A stretch of 33,243 bases of DNA, from positions 1 to 33,243 of the forward strand of contig SLHA01000072.1 in assembly GCA_007136405.1 (NCBI GenBank), in the 5' to 3' direction. The DNA comes from Candidatus Latescibacterota bacterium. GTDB lineage: Bacteria; Latescibacterota; UBA2968; UBA8231. Position numbers and translations under genes: made by a program. The first letter of the stretch is position 1. Each line of letters starts with the position of its first letter. Positions 16,959-24,357 of the stretch are shown here, piece by piece. The notes under the pieces were generated by a model. The model was not told the origin of the DNA and ran no database searches. It saw nothing but the letters and a program-made list of their open reading frames with translations.

Positions 16959-17400
16959 AACCTGATGATGCCAGAGCCTCATGAACTGAATTCGGCCATT
17001 ATGTGCATCATCAGGAATCGGCATCCGATGTAACCTGTTTGAGCAAGCGCAAAATGTGAAAATTATCCGTATAATCTGAGCCTTGCTCTGTGTTTTCCCG
17101 ATCGTTTGTTTTGCAGCTTCTGCAGAACTGCCTGAGGCGGCGGAGTGCCGCTGCCTCAGGTCTCATAGCCGAGACCTGGCAGCCTTTCTTCGATACAACA
17201 GAATACCGGACTGGTCTGCAGGGCATTCGGGCATCGCAGCACGTCCGTCGGTAAACGATGAGATTTGGGTGACATTATGCGTTTTTTTCGTGGAATTATT
17301 CTGCACGGTGACATGCGGTTCTGAGTGTGGAGCAGGCGATATATGCGCTGTATCATTCTTTATCCTCAGTGTTATTGACAAACATGAGGAATACTCCGGA
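16959..17400 (+). other. 442-base gap with several hairpins and a -10-like box before the first antiporter cluster
   Basis: No supported gene, although the frame of the next gene stays open from 17083. Seen here: an 11-bp perfect inverted repeat CCTGATGATGC/GCATCATCAGG (16961-16971 / 17005-17015) just after the symporter stop. TATAAT lies at 17070-17075 with no good -35. A 13-bp stem with one G-T pair and a 4-base loop spans 17131-17160, and a 6-bp hairpin GGTCTC/GAGACC (17159-17176) overlaps it by two bases. None has a T-run. The arrangement fits a structured leader of the antiporter operon. Confidence 0.4.
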
Positions 17401-17961
17401 GTGGCCGCCGAATTGACCCGTACGCCCAAAGTCGAAGCGATCGCGGCAAAATCCGTGCCTTCCGGCAGGGTTTCGTTTTGCCGATCGGCAACAGTAGTCG
17501 GAGTTCTTACAATCTTCTGGGTCAGCCTTAATGAAACGTTTACTTTGACTGAAACGATTACGGGTATGGTCGTGGGGATCGTGGCGATCGTGTTGACGAA
17601 TCGCCTGATCCTTGGAGGGCAAAGTTATGCTGACCGTTTCTGGATGTCTCCAGGAACGGTAATCCTATACAGCGGCTACCTGCTTTACAAAATTTACGCG
17701 GCTGGTTTTTCTGCCTTAGTACGGCTCATTCGTGGTAATATCCAGGTCGCCATCGTCGACATAAACACGGAACTGAGCGACGATTGTTCGATAGCACTTT
17801 TGGCCAACTCGATTACCCTTACCCCCGGTACGGTGACTCTGGATCGGCAGGGCAAGAGAATCAAGATCATCTGGCTTACCGACTCGGAACAGGACCTTAC
17901 GGCCAGGAACAAACTCATCAAGGGAGCTTTCGAACGGATCCTCCTGCGGAGGCTTGGATGA
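17401..17961 (+). CDS. mrpE: Mrp/Mbh antiporter subunit E, cluster 1
   Basis: The MrpE/MnhE fold is clear from FWVSLNETFTLTETITGMVV through the middle stretch LYSGYLLYKIYAAGF to the C-terminal motif ANSITLTPGTVTLD, the family's best conserved segment. Two helices precede a cytoplasmic domain. In Mrp complexes this subunit is needed for assembly and corresponds to MbhA of the Pyrococcus hydrogenase. The frame is open back to 17083, but that part contains hairpins and no family sequence. I chose GTG 17401 because GAGGA lies at 17386-17390. A GTG at 17455 is also possible and would give a more usual length. The stop overlaps the next start (ATGA). Confidence 0.85.
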   Translation: MAAELTRTPKVEAIAAKSVPSGRVSFCRSATVVGVLTIFWVSLNETFTLTETITGMVVGIVAIVLTNRLILGGQSYADRFWMSPGTVILYSGYLLYKIYAAGFSALVRLIRGNIQVAIVDINTELSDDCSIALLANSITLTPGTVTLDRQGKRIKIIWLTDSEQDLTARNKLIKGAFERILLRRLG

Positions 17962-18218
17962 ACTATTTCGGCATGGCGATATTCGCTCTGGCGCTGCTAT
18001 TGACGCTGACGATGCTAAGGATATTCATAGGTCCAACAGTCTGGGACCGCCTGCTGGCGTTCAACCTGACGGCATCAAAGATCGTCATCGCCATCGTCCT
18101 CTTCGCGCTGGCCATGGACAAGCCGTACCTGCTAGACGTCGCCCTCGTCTATTCGCTGCTCGGATTCGTGGCAACGGTGTTCATCGCCCGCTTCGTCGAA
18201 CAGAAAGGCAACGCGTGA
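17958..18218 (+). CDS. mrpF: Mrp/Mbh antiporter subunit F, cluster 1
   Basis: 86 residues, three helices, with the family signature RIFIGPTVWDRLLAFNLTASK and LDVALVYSLLGFVATVFIARF. It corresponds to MrpF/MbhB, a small membrane subunit of the antiporter. It overlaps the preceding gene by four bases and the following one by one, so translation is coupled. Confidence 0.9.
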   Translation: MNYFGMAIFALALLLTLTMLRIFIGPTVWDRLLAFNLTASKIVIAIVLFALAMDKPYLLDVALVYSLLGFVATVFIARFVEQKGNA

Positions 18219-18529
18219 TGGTAACGACGGTTCTGGGCTCCATCTTGCTTGTTGCTGGCATCTTCCTGATCACAGCCGGCGTCGTGAGCATCCTGGTGCT
18301 CCCTGGTTTCTATACGAGGATCGTCATCGCTTCGAAGATCGACGTAGTCGGTTTCCTCACCTGCATGTTCGGCGTCATGTTGATCGCTGGCCTGAGTATG
18401 TTCACCCTCAAGCTGCTGCTGATCGTGGTATTCGAAATCGTAACAGCGCCGCTGGCGGCCCATTCGATATCGCATTCGGCCTATACCAGTGGTTTCCGGG
18501 TACGACCGGAGCAAAGCGACAGGGGCTGA
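18218..18529 (+). CDS. mrpG: Mrp/Mbh antiporter subunit G, cluster 1
   Basis: 103 residues with three helices. VVSILVLPGFYTRIVIASKID is the MrpG signature (normally D-x-Y-x-R-x-H-A-x-x-K), and TAPLAAHSISHSAY is the conserved C-terminal part. It corresponds to MbhC. It starts within the stop of the F gene (TGATG). Confidence 0.9.
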   Translation: MVTTVLGSILLVAGIFLITAGVVSILVLPGFYTRIVIASKIDVVGFLTCMFGVMLIAGLSMFTLKLLLIVVFEIVTAPLAAHSISHSAYTSGFRVRPEQSDRG

Positions 18530-18533
18530 GGCG

Positions 18534-19100
18534 ATGGGGCTAGACCTGGTAATAACCGGACTGATCGTCATCACGGCGATAGCGGCGCTGAAAACGGAGA
18601 GTATACGGTCGGCGATCATCTTTTTCGGCACCTTGTCTCTGCTCGCCTCCTTTCTCTTCATGCTCTACCATGCTCCGGACGTGGCGCTGGCCGAAGCGAT
18701 CATCGGAAGCGGTATCGTGACCCTGCTGTTCCTGATTGCTCTCAGGCAGTACCGGGTGTACCGCATCTGTTTCGCCGATGAGAGGGGTTTCCTCGATGAG
18801 CGGGGCAGAATCAATGCCGATCGCGCCATCTGGCAAATCGAACAAGAGCAGATCACCAAAAGCATCGAAAAGTTCTGTCTGGCCCGCGAACTGGAACCAC
18901 AACTGGTCGTTTCGGGACGGCCGGTGGCCGAGGAGGCGGACAATCCGAATTACGATATCGTCCTCTCCCGGGGGAGTGGCGGCCGACTGGAGATCCATGG
19001 AAACGAGGAAAACGCTCTTCTCGTCGAAATCGTGTTTTTCCTGCAGTGGAATCACTCAGATCTCGATATCGTGGTCCACGAACTGGAGGAGGAACCGTGA
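18534..19100 (+). CDS. DUF4040/MbhD-like antiporter subunit with C-terminal soluble domain, cluster 1
   Basis: 188 residues. The first about 80 form three helices with YHAPDVALAEAIIGSGIVTLLFLIAL, the signature of MbhD and of the C-terminal region of MrpA (DUF4040). After RQYRVYR the chain continues for about 110 hydrophilic residues that I do not recognise; the corresponding protein of cluster 2 stops at this point. ATG 18534 lies four bases after the MrpG stop with GAGG in front. In Mrp complexes this region is a lateral part of the ion path. The extra domain would lie in the cytoplasm and could be regulatory, which is inference. Confidence 0.85.
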   Translation: MGLDLVITGLIVITAIAALKTESIRSAIIFFGTLSLLASFLFMLYHAPDVALAEAIIGSGIVTLLFLIALRQYRVYRICFADERGFLDERGRINADRAIWQIEQEQITKSIEKFCLARELEPQLVVSGRPVAEEADNPNYDIVLSRGSGGRLEIHGNEENALLVEIVFFLQWNHSDLDIVVHELEEEP

Positions 19101-19387
19101 TGAAAATCCCGGTAATCGGTCTCCGGACTGCCGTGGCGGTAATACTGGTGGCATGTTGCGCCGGCGGCCTGGGATGGTTTGGCATGCTGCATGAAAACAA
19201 CGCCGCCACGCCGGTGATCTACCACTATTATCAGCGCTACTTCTACGAGGAAACGGAGACCCGGAACGCCGTAACGGCCATTCTGCTTACCTACCGGATG
19301 TACGACACCATTTTCGAGGCAGCTATTCTGCTGTGCAGCGTCATCGGTATCGCCCATTTCCTGAGGTCCGACATAAAGACAACCTAA
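19100..19387 (+). CDS. MbhE-like antiporter subunit, cluster 1
   Basis: 95 residues with an N-terminal helix, a periplasmic stretch (about 30-55) and a C-terminal helix. TRNAVTAILLTYRMYDTIFEA is the typical MbhE motif, found also at the end of long MrpA or start of MrpB proteins. A strong GGAGGAGGAA precedes the start, which overlaps the previous stop by one base. It stands in the same place as mbhE in the Pyrococcus hydrogenase operon. Confidence 0.85.
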   Translation: MKIPVIGLRTAVAVILVACCAGGLGWFGMLHENNAATPVIYHYYQRYFYEETETRNAVTAILLTYRMYDTIFEAAILLCSVIGIAHFLRSDIKTT

Positions 19388-19455
19388 CGAAATGAAGACC
19401 ACCTTCAACGTATCTGCGCAGGGGAGCTCACCTGGCGTTTTCCAGAGGAACGCAC

Positions 19456-19851
19456 ATGTCCGAGGTCGATAGGGATAGCGGAATCGTCCAGTCGACGGTG
19501 GGGCTTCTATACCCCTTTATCGCGGTTTTCAGCGTCTACCTGATGCTGAACCATACAACCCCCGGCGGTGGATTTCAAGGCGGATCGATGTTTGCCGCCC
19601 TGTTCATCATTCGTGTGCTGGGTCTGTCCGTGGGCGAACTCAAGGTAGAAGCGCTCTACCGGCTTGAGAAGCTGCTGGTGGTTTTCCTCGCGCTTATCCC
19701 GATAATCGTGCTGTTTTCTGGTCTGATGCCGAGAACTCCCCTGTTGATATCATGGTACCTGAAGAGTGTGGAAATCCTCATCGGCGTCAACGTGAGTATC
19801 GGCCTGACCATAGTCGTGTTCCGCTTTGTCTTCTATACCCAGGAGGATTAG
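19456..19851 (+). CDS. mrpB: Mrp/Mbh antiporter subunit B, cluster 1
   Basis: 131 residues, four helices. HTTPGGGFQGGSMFAALFI is the MrpB hallmark. It corresponds to MbhF. AGAGGAA lies six bases before ATG 19456. A 68-base gap separates it from the MbhE-like gene, the only sizeable gap inside this cluster; I saw no terminator in it. Confidence 0.92.
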   Translation: MSEVDRDSGIVQSTVGLLYPFIAVFSVYLMLNHTTPGGGFQGGSMFAALFIIRVLGLSVGELKVEALYRLEKLLVVFLALIPIIVLFSGLMPRTPLLISWYLKSVEILIGVNVSIGLTIVVFRFVFYTQED

Positions 19852-19852
19852 C

Positions 19853-20200
19853 ATGGGCGCACTCGTTCCCGGTTGGCCCGTGGCCGTGGCGCTGTTCTCC
19901 ATCGGCCTGTTCGGCTGCCTCACCCAGCGGAACATCGCCAAGACGATCATCTCGGTGAATATCATGGGCTTGGGAGCGATCATTCTGTTCATCAGCGCCA
20001 ATCATCTGCCGGACAATGCCCCTCCGCTAGCATCGGGAGCCGCGGCGGGAATCGCGGACCCGCTGCCGCAGGCGCTGATGATCACTGCCATCGTGATCGG
20101 CATATCGGTAACCGCCGTACAACTGGCGCTGCTCATCCGGGTTGTGCGCCGCTACGGTACAGCTGACTGGAGTCTCATCGTGAAAAGACTGCAGCGTTGA
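19853..20200 (+). CDS. mrpC: Mrp/Mbh antiporter subunit C (NuoK-like), cluster 1
   Basis: 115 residues, three helices, homologous to NuoK of complex I: LFGCLTQRNIAKTIISVNIM and DPLPQALMITAIVIGISVTAV are the conserved helix 1-2 and helix 3 stretches. It corresponds to MbhG. AGGAGG precedes ATG 19853, which lies one base after the B-subunit stop. Confidence 0.93.
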   Translation: MGALVPGWPVAVALFSIGLFGCLTQRNIAKTIISVNIMGLGAIILFISANHLPDNAPPLASGAAAGIADPLPQALMITAIVIGISVTAVQLALLIRVVRRYGTADWSLIVKRLQR

Positions 20201-21879
20201 TACCGCTCTACGTTCTCGTCTTCGTTCCGGTTGTCCTCGGGGCCCTGGGCTATTTCGTTCCCCGCCGGATCTTTTACTGGTCCCTGCTCGTCGTGCAGAC
20301 GGCTCAGACCGCGGCTGCCGCGGAGGTCTTCCTTCGGGTGCGGTCTTCGGGTCCTTTTACGGAACACCTGGGGCGTTGGCCCGTTGCCATCGGCATTGCC
20401 CTGCAAGCCGATATCCTCTCCACGGTCATGGTGCTTCTCTCCGCGGCCTTGTTTCTCGCCTACCTGCTGTACAACGCCCAGGATCACTACACCGACAACA
20501 TGTTCCTGTTCCTGTTCATGTTCGCTCAGACCGTCATCGTTGCCCTGTTCCTGTCCAACGATGTATTCAACCTGTACGTCCTCCTTGAACTGTCGATGAT
20601 CATCGTGACGGTGTTGATCATGTACAAGAAGGGGTACCAGTCCTTCTACGATGGCATGCTCTTCATCATGATGAATTCCTTCGGCATGACCTTCATGCTA
20701 TTCGGCATCGGGTTCCTGTACCGGATTACCGGGGTGCTGGACTTCACGGCGCTTCCGGGGGCGATCGCGGCAGTCGCGGACAGGCGGCTCCTGGCCGTGC
20801 CCTACACCCTCATCATGACCTCGGTGGCGATGAAAGCGGCCTTGTTCCCGCTGTTCTCATGGCTTCCCCGGGCCCACGGCGCCCCCAGCGCTCCGTCAGT
20901 GGTCTCGGCGATGCTTTCGGGAATCGTCGTCAAGGTGGGCGTTTTCCTGCTGCTCCGCTTCCGGGAGCTGTTCTTTCCGGTATTTCAGGCGGACCATTTC
21001 TTCTTCGTCATCGCCTTTCTCACGGCCACGGCTGGTTTTCTCCTCGCCCTGTGCCAGAACGACATCAAGCTCATCCTGGCCTATCACACGATTTCCCAGG
21101 TTGGACTCATCGTGATGGGGCTCACCGCCGGGAACGACTATGCCTACTGGGGCGGGGTGTACCACATCGTCAACCATGCCTTTTTCAAGGGGCTGCTGTT
21201 TCTCACGGCAGGAGTCATCATCGAGGAGTACGGTACCCGCGACTACACCCAGATTCGAGGGGTGTTCCGCAGGATGCCCCTGATCGGGGCAGCCAGCGTG
21301 ATGGGGGTACTAGGTATCACCGGCGCGCCGTTTTTCAACGGCAGCATCTCCAAGTATCTGATCCAGCAGGGCCTTGCGGGTGATTTTAGGGAAGCGGCTC
21401 TTCTCCTGGTCAATCTCGGTACGATCGTCTCCTTCGTGAAGTATTCCTCTATCCTTCCTTTCCACCAGGGGGGAAGGCTGTCGAGGTTAGTGGGACTATG
21501 GCAGACGATCGGGATCAAGGCAGCCACCCGGGAAGTTGCTGGCAGAAAGAGCGAGCAATTGTCGCAGAACCGCACCGTCGAGGGGGTGGTGTCCCTGGCC
21601 TTGGGAGGTATCTGCCTGGCCGGGGGCATCGCCGGGGCGGCTTTCATCTCGGTGCTATTCCGGGTGGACTTGAACGTGGACGGAGCGTTTTTTCTATCCA
21701 AAACCCTGATCTTCCTGATCACCTTCGCCACAGGGATCCTGATATATCGTTTCCTGATCGTGCCGGCAAAACCACTTCTCGTCAGAGTCCAGAGCACGGC
21801 TTTCACCTTCAACGACATCGCCCTGGGGGTAACCGTGTTCTGTACGACCCTGGGGTTATACCTGGTGATGACTAGCTGA
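20197..21879 (+). CDS. mrpD: Mrp/Mbh antiporter subunit D (NuoN/M-like ion-translocating subunit), cluster 1
   Basis: 560 residues, about fourteen helices. The key charged residues of proton-pumping antiporter subunits are present: Glu in NLYVLLELSMIIV (helix 5), Lys in SVAMKAALFPLFSWLPRAHG (helix 7), Lys in NDIKLILAYHTISQVG (helix 8) and Lys in IVNHAFFKGLLFLTAG (helix 10-11 region). It corresponds to MbhH and should carry protons or Na+. It begins with TTG inside the stop of the C gene (TTGA). It ends cluster 1, and no full-length MrpA is encoded, so this is the only large pump-like subunit of the cluster. Confidence 0.92.
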   Translation: MIPLYVLVFVPVVLGALGYFVPRRIFYWSLLVVQTAQTAAAAEVFLRVRSSGPFTEHLGRWPVAIGIALQADILSTVMVLLSAALFLAYLLYNAQDHYTDNMFLFLFMFAQTVIVALFLSNDVFNLYVLLELSMIIVTVLIMYKKGYQSFYDGMLFIMMNSFGMTFMLFGIGFLYRITGVLDFTALPGAIAAVADRRLLAVPYTLIMTSVAMKAALFPLFSWLPRAHGAPSAPSVVSAMLSGIVVKVGVFLLLRFRELFFPVFQADHFFFVIAFLTATAGFLLALCQNDIKLILAYHTISQVGLIVMGLTAGNDYAYWGGVYHIVNHAFFKGLLFLTAGVIIEEYGTRDYTQIRGVFRRMPLIGAASVMGVLGITGAPFFNGSISKYLIQQGLAGDFREAALLLVNLGTIVSFVKYSSILPFHQGGRLSRLVGLWQTIGIKAATREVAGRKSEQLSQNRTVEGVVSLALGGICLAGGIAGAAFISVLFRVDLNVDGAFFLSKTLIFLITFATGILIYRFLIVPAKPLLVRVQSTAFTFNDIALGVTVFCTTLGLYLVMTS

Positions 21880-21927
21880 TGATGCCGATATTGACAGCTG
21901 TCCTTATCTGCGAAACCATAACGTCTG

Positions 21928-21957
21928 TTGACAGGGCCATATGACATGTCATACGAT
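21928..21957 (+). promoter_or_regulatory. Possible promoter with embedded palindrome before cluster 2
   Basis: TTGACA (21928-21933) and TACGAT (21952-21957) with 18 bases between. A perfect 14-bp palindrome TATGACATGTCATA (21940-21953) fills the spacer and reaches into the -10, the usual site for a repressor. This would drive the EIIA-like gene and cluster 2 apart from cluster 1. Confidence 0.4.
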
Positions 21958-22043
21958 CGCAATTCTTTCCGATTATCCACTCAAGGGAATGTCAGACAGG
22001 CTGAATCAGGCTTATCTCAATAACACGGAAATCAGATGATTCC

Positions 22044-22487
22044 ATGATATTCGACCTGCTGAACGAACAGATGGCCGAAACCGGGATACCGGCGAAGACA
22101 AAAAAGGAAGTCATTGAAAAGCTGCTGGATATCGCTTGCCGCAGTGGAAAAGTCAAGGACCGGGACCTGGCGGCCAGAGATACCGCGGCCAGGGAAGCCG
22201 TTGCTTCCACCGGCATGGAGAACGGTATCGCCATACCCCACGCGAAGACTGATGCGGTGGACGAACTCGTCGCGTGCATCGGCATCACGGCAAAGCCTGT
22301 AGGCTTCGACGCCATCGATAAGAAGCCATGCCGGATATTCATCATGACTCTTTCTCCGAAGCGGCAGACTGGTCCCCACATCAAGTTTCTCGGTGAGATC
22401 GCCGTACTCCTGAAAGACGAACAACGTCGAAAGCGGATGCTCGGCGCCGGTAGCCCGACCGAACTGCTCGAGGCCATTAGAGATTGA
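22044..22487 (+). CDS. PTS EIIA (fructose/mannitol type, PtsN-like) protein
   Basis: 147 residues covering one complete EIIA type-2 domain. GMENGIAIPHAKTDAV contains the phosphorylatable histidine (H66), at the position usual for these domains (about 65-73). HIKFLGEIAVLLKDEQRRKRML and the final LLEAIRD match the C-terminal helices. EIIA proteins take a phosphate from HPr or NPr; stand-alone ones such as PtsN regulate partners, including K+ transporters, rather than sugar uptake. No EI, HPr, EIIB or EIIC is near. It lies alone between the two antiporter clusters, so I infer a regulator of antiport. The ribosome binding site is weak. Confidence 0.85.
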   Translation: MIFDLLNEQMAETGIPAKTKKEVIEKLLDIACRSGKVKDRDLAARDTAAREAVASTGMENGIAIPHAKTDAVDELVACIGITAKPVGFDAIDKKPCRIFIMTLSPKRQTGPHIKFLGEIAVLLKDEQRRKRMLGAGSPTELLEAIRD

Positions 22488-22557
22488 CTGTTGTCGCCAG
22501 AGCTGAGTATTCACGTATCCGAGTTGAACATACAGCCTAAGGCAGTAAGGATTTGCC

Positions 22558-23103
22558 ATGAATAGAGAGATCATTCCGATCACACGACAGAAAAAGCGTG
22601 AACGGCAACTGATCTTTGTCCGCGTCGCCACGGTATCTCTTCTTTGCTTCCTGTTCTGGATTCTCCTGGCACAGGATCTACACCCGCTCTCTCTGGTAAT
22701 AGCAGCGGGGCTTTCTCTGGCATCCGCCCTGTACGCTTTCGGCCTCTTTTACGAACAGCATCTGCGCCCGACAGCGCGGATCATTCTCCGGCTTGACCTG
22801 CTCGTGTTGTACGTTGCTGTCGTACTGTATCTTAGTTATATCGCAGTTGTCGATATCGTCTGGAGTATGGTCACGGGTAACTACACTTCCGGAATCGTCA
22901 AGATCCGCACACGCCTGCGCTCCCCGTTCGGACGGGCTGTGCTCTGCAATACCATATCGGTCGTACCGGGCACCCTTTCTCTCTGGATGCAAGGGAGCAC
23001 GATCTACGTGCACTGGTTCAATGTAGAGACGCGGCATAGCAGGAAAGCCACTCGCAGGATCAACTATCTGATCGAGGATATCCTGAAAAGGATCTTCGGA
23101 TGA
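22558..23103 (+). CDS. mrpE: Mrp/Mbh antiporter subunit E, cluster 2
   Basis: 181 residues. Hydrophobic helices at about 24-60 and 75-100, then GRAVLCNTISVVPGTLSLWMQG, the conserved MrpE motif with the typical N-T-I-S-V-P-G-T. The charged N-terminal 20 residues are longer than in most relatives. AAGGA lies six bases before ATG 22558. Its end overlaps the F gene by four bases. It is only distantly similar to the cluster 1 copy, so the clusters are not a recent duplication. Confidence 0.88.
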   Translation: MNREIIPITRQKKRERQLIFVRVATVSLLCFLFWILLAQDLHPLSLVIAAGLSLASALYAFGLFYEQHLRPTARIILRLDLLVLYVAVVLYLSYIAVVDIVWSMVTGNYTSGIVKIRTRLRSPFGRAVLCNTISVVPGTLSLWMQGSTIYVHWFNVETRHSRKATRRINYLIEDILKRIFG

Positions 23104-23366
23104 TCTTCCTGATATATGCAACTTATGCTCTGACCGCGATGAGTCTGGTGCGCCTGATCATCGGCCCCGACTTTCACGACCGGCTCCTGGCGCTCAATAT
23201 GGTATCAGCCCATGTGACGCTGTTGATGGTGTTTTACGCGGTCTACTACGGCCACAGTTTCTACATTGATGTGGCCTTGATTTATGCCATGCTGTCGTTC
23301 ACAGAGATCGTGGCTTATGTGCGCCTGATCGGCCCAAACCAGTCGGAGGATATGATCTCATCATGA
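23100..23366 (+). CDS. mrpF: Mrp/Mbh antiporter subunit F, cluster 2
   Basis: 88 residues with three helices. LVRLIIGPDFHDRLLALNMVS and IDVALIYAMLSFTEIVAYVRL match the MrpF signature. The start overlaps the preceding stop (ATGA), and the next gene begins in its own stop. Confidence 0.9.
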   Translation: MIFLIYATYALTAMSLVRLIIGPDFHDRLLALNMVSAHVTLLMVFYAVYYGHSFYIDVALIYAMLSFTEIVAYVRLIGPNQSEDMISS

Positions 23367-23656
23367 GTGTAATAGGGTACGGAATGGCCGCATTGGGTCT
23401 TTTTATCGTGTTCTGGGGGAACCTTGGAATGATCATCCTGCCGGATACGCTCACGCGTTTTCACGCGGGCACCAAATGTGGAGCAACAGGATCGCTTACC
23501 GTATTTATCGGGCTGAGCCTGCTGACGGAGGGAATAGGCTTTTTCGTGAAGCTGATCGTACTTGCGGCGATCACGATCGTCACCTCCCCTCTTATCGCGC
23601 ATGTTCTGGGGCTGTCCTTTCTCAATTACCGCAAGTACCAGGCAGGGCAACGCTGA
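23363..23656 (+). CDS. mrpG: Mrp/Mbh antiporter subunit G, cluster 2
   Basis: 97 residues with three helices. LPDTLTRFHAGTKCGATGSL is the MrpG signature, closer to the family norm than the cluster 1 copy, and VTSPLIAHVLGLSF is the conserved end. It overlaps the F gene by four bases and shares one base with the next start. Confidence 0.9.
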   Translation: MSVIGYGMAALGLFIVFWGNLGMIILPDTLTRFHAGTKCGATGSLTVFIGLSLLTEGIGFFVKLIVLAAITIVTSPLIAHVLGLSFLNYRKYQAGQR

Positions 23657-23889
23657 TGGACCGGTTGATCCAGGTGTTCCTCCTCATCTCGACGGTGGTT
23701 GTCGTATTTGCGCCCAAGCTGATCATATCTCTGCTCGGACTGAGCCTGTTCAGCATGTTTCTGGCATTGAACTACTTTGTGCTCAACGCTCCGGACGTGG
23801 CGATCACCGAGGCGGCTCTAGGTACGGGACTGACGACCATCGTTTTTCTGGTAGCGATACGCAAGACGAGGAGGGAGGAAGATACGTGA
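23656..23889 (+). CDS. DUF4040/MbhD-like antiporter subunit, cluster 2
   Basis: 77 residues, three helices. NAPDVAITEAALGTGLTTIVFLVAI is the DUF4040/MbhD signature. It stops after a short basic tail and lacks the extra domain of the cluster 1 protein. The start ATG overlaps the MrpG stop. The next gene starts at a GTG inside this gene's last codons (GTGA). Confidence 0.88.
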   Translation: MDRLIQVFLLISTVVVVFAPKLIISLLGLSLFSMFLALNYFVLNAPDVAITEAALGTGLTTIVFLVAIRKTRREEDT

Positions 23890-24353
23890 AACAACTGCAG
23901 GAATATATACCCGTGGAAAGAATCGTACCGGTTGATACGGTACACCGGGAAGAGATTCTCCAGCAGCTGATTCGGACAGCTCTACCCACCGCGCCAACGG
24001 AGCTGCATACCCGCGTTTTCCAGGATATTACCGGCCTGAGCCGTAGAAAAGAGACGAGTATGGGCAAAGGCTTCTTCCTGGTTCATACGCGCACTCCGGA
24101 GATTACGGAAATCAGCGTCTCTGTTGGCCTGCTAGGCAGGGAGATCAAATATCGCAGGGGAGAAAAGGCCCACACGGTTTTCTGCATCGTCGTTCCGGAT
24201 TCGATGCCTCGAGTTTACCTGTGTCTCATGGCTCGCCTGGCCAGGATGCTATCCCTGCCGGCAACCCGGGAGGTGTTTCTGAAGCGGGAACCCCGGGCGA
24301 TCGTAGAGCTGATAAGGGAGTTTGAGAGGGTAGAGCCGCTCACGCAGGAATAA
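23886..24353 (+). CDS. Divergent PTS EIIA-like protein inside antiporter cluster 2
   Basis: 155 residues. I read it as an EIIA type-2 (PtsN-like) domain from the pattern GKGFFLVHTRTPEITEISVSVG, ending with LCLMARLARMLSLPATREVFL and IVELIREFE, which match the family's C-terminal helices. The usual P-H-A-R-T reads V-H-T-R-T, so the active histidine is kept (H67) although the preceding proline is lost. It starts with GTG inside the end of the DUF4040 gene. Translational coupling to membrane subunits suggests a dedicated cytoplasmic partner of this antiporter. Similarity to the EIIA-like protein at 22044-22487 is low, so confidence in the family is moderate. Confidence 0.7.
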   Translation: MKQLQEYIPVERIVPVDTVHREEILQQLIRTALPTAPTELHTRVFQDITGLSRRKETSMGKGFFLVHTRTPEITEISVSVGLLGREIKYRRGEKAHTVFCIVVPDSMPRVYLCLMARLARMLSLPATREVFLKREPRAIVELIREFERVEPLTQE

Positions 24354-24357
24354 AGCG

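Noticed and set aside
17083..17400. N-terminal extension of the cluster 1 E subunit
   Set aside because: It begins at a TTG without ribosome binding site, contains two hairpins and adds about 106 residues unlike any MrpE protein; GTG 17401 has a GAGGA box.
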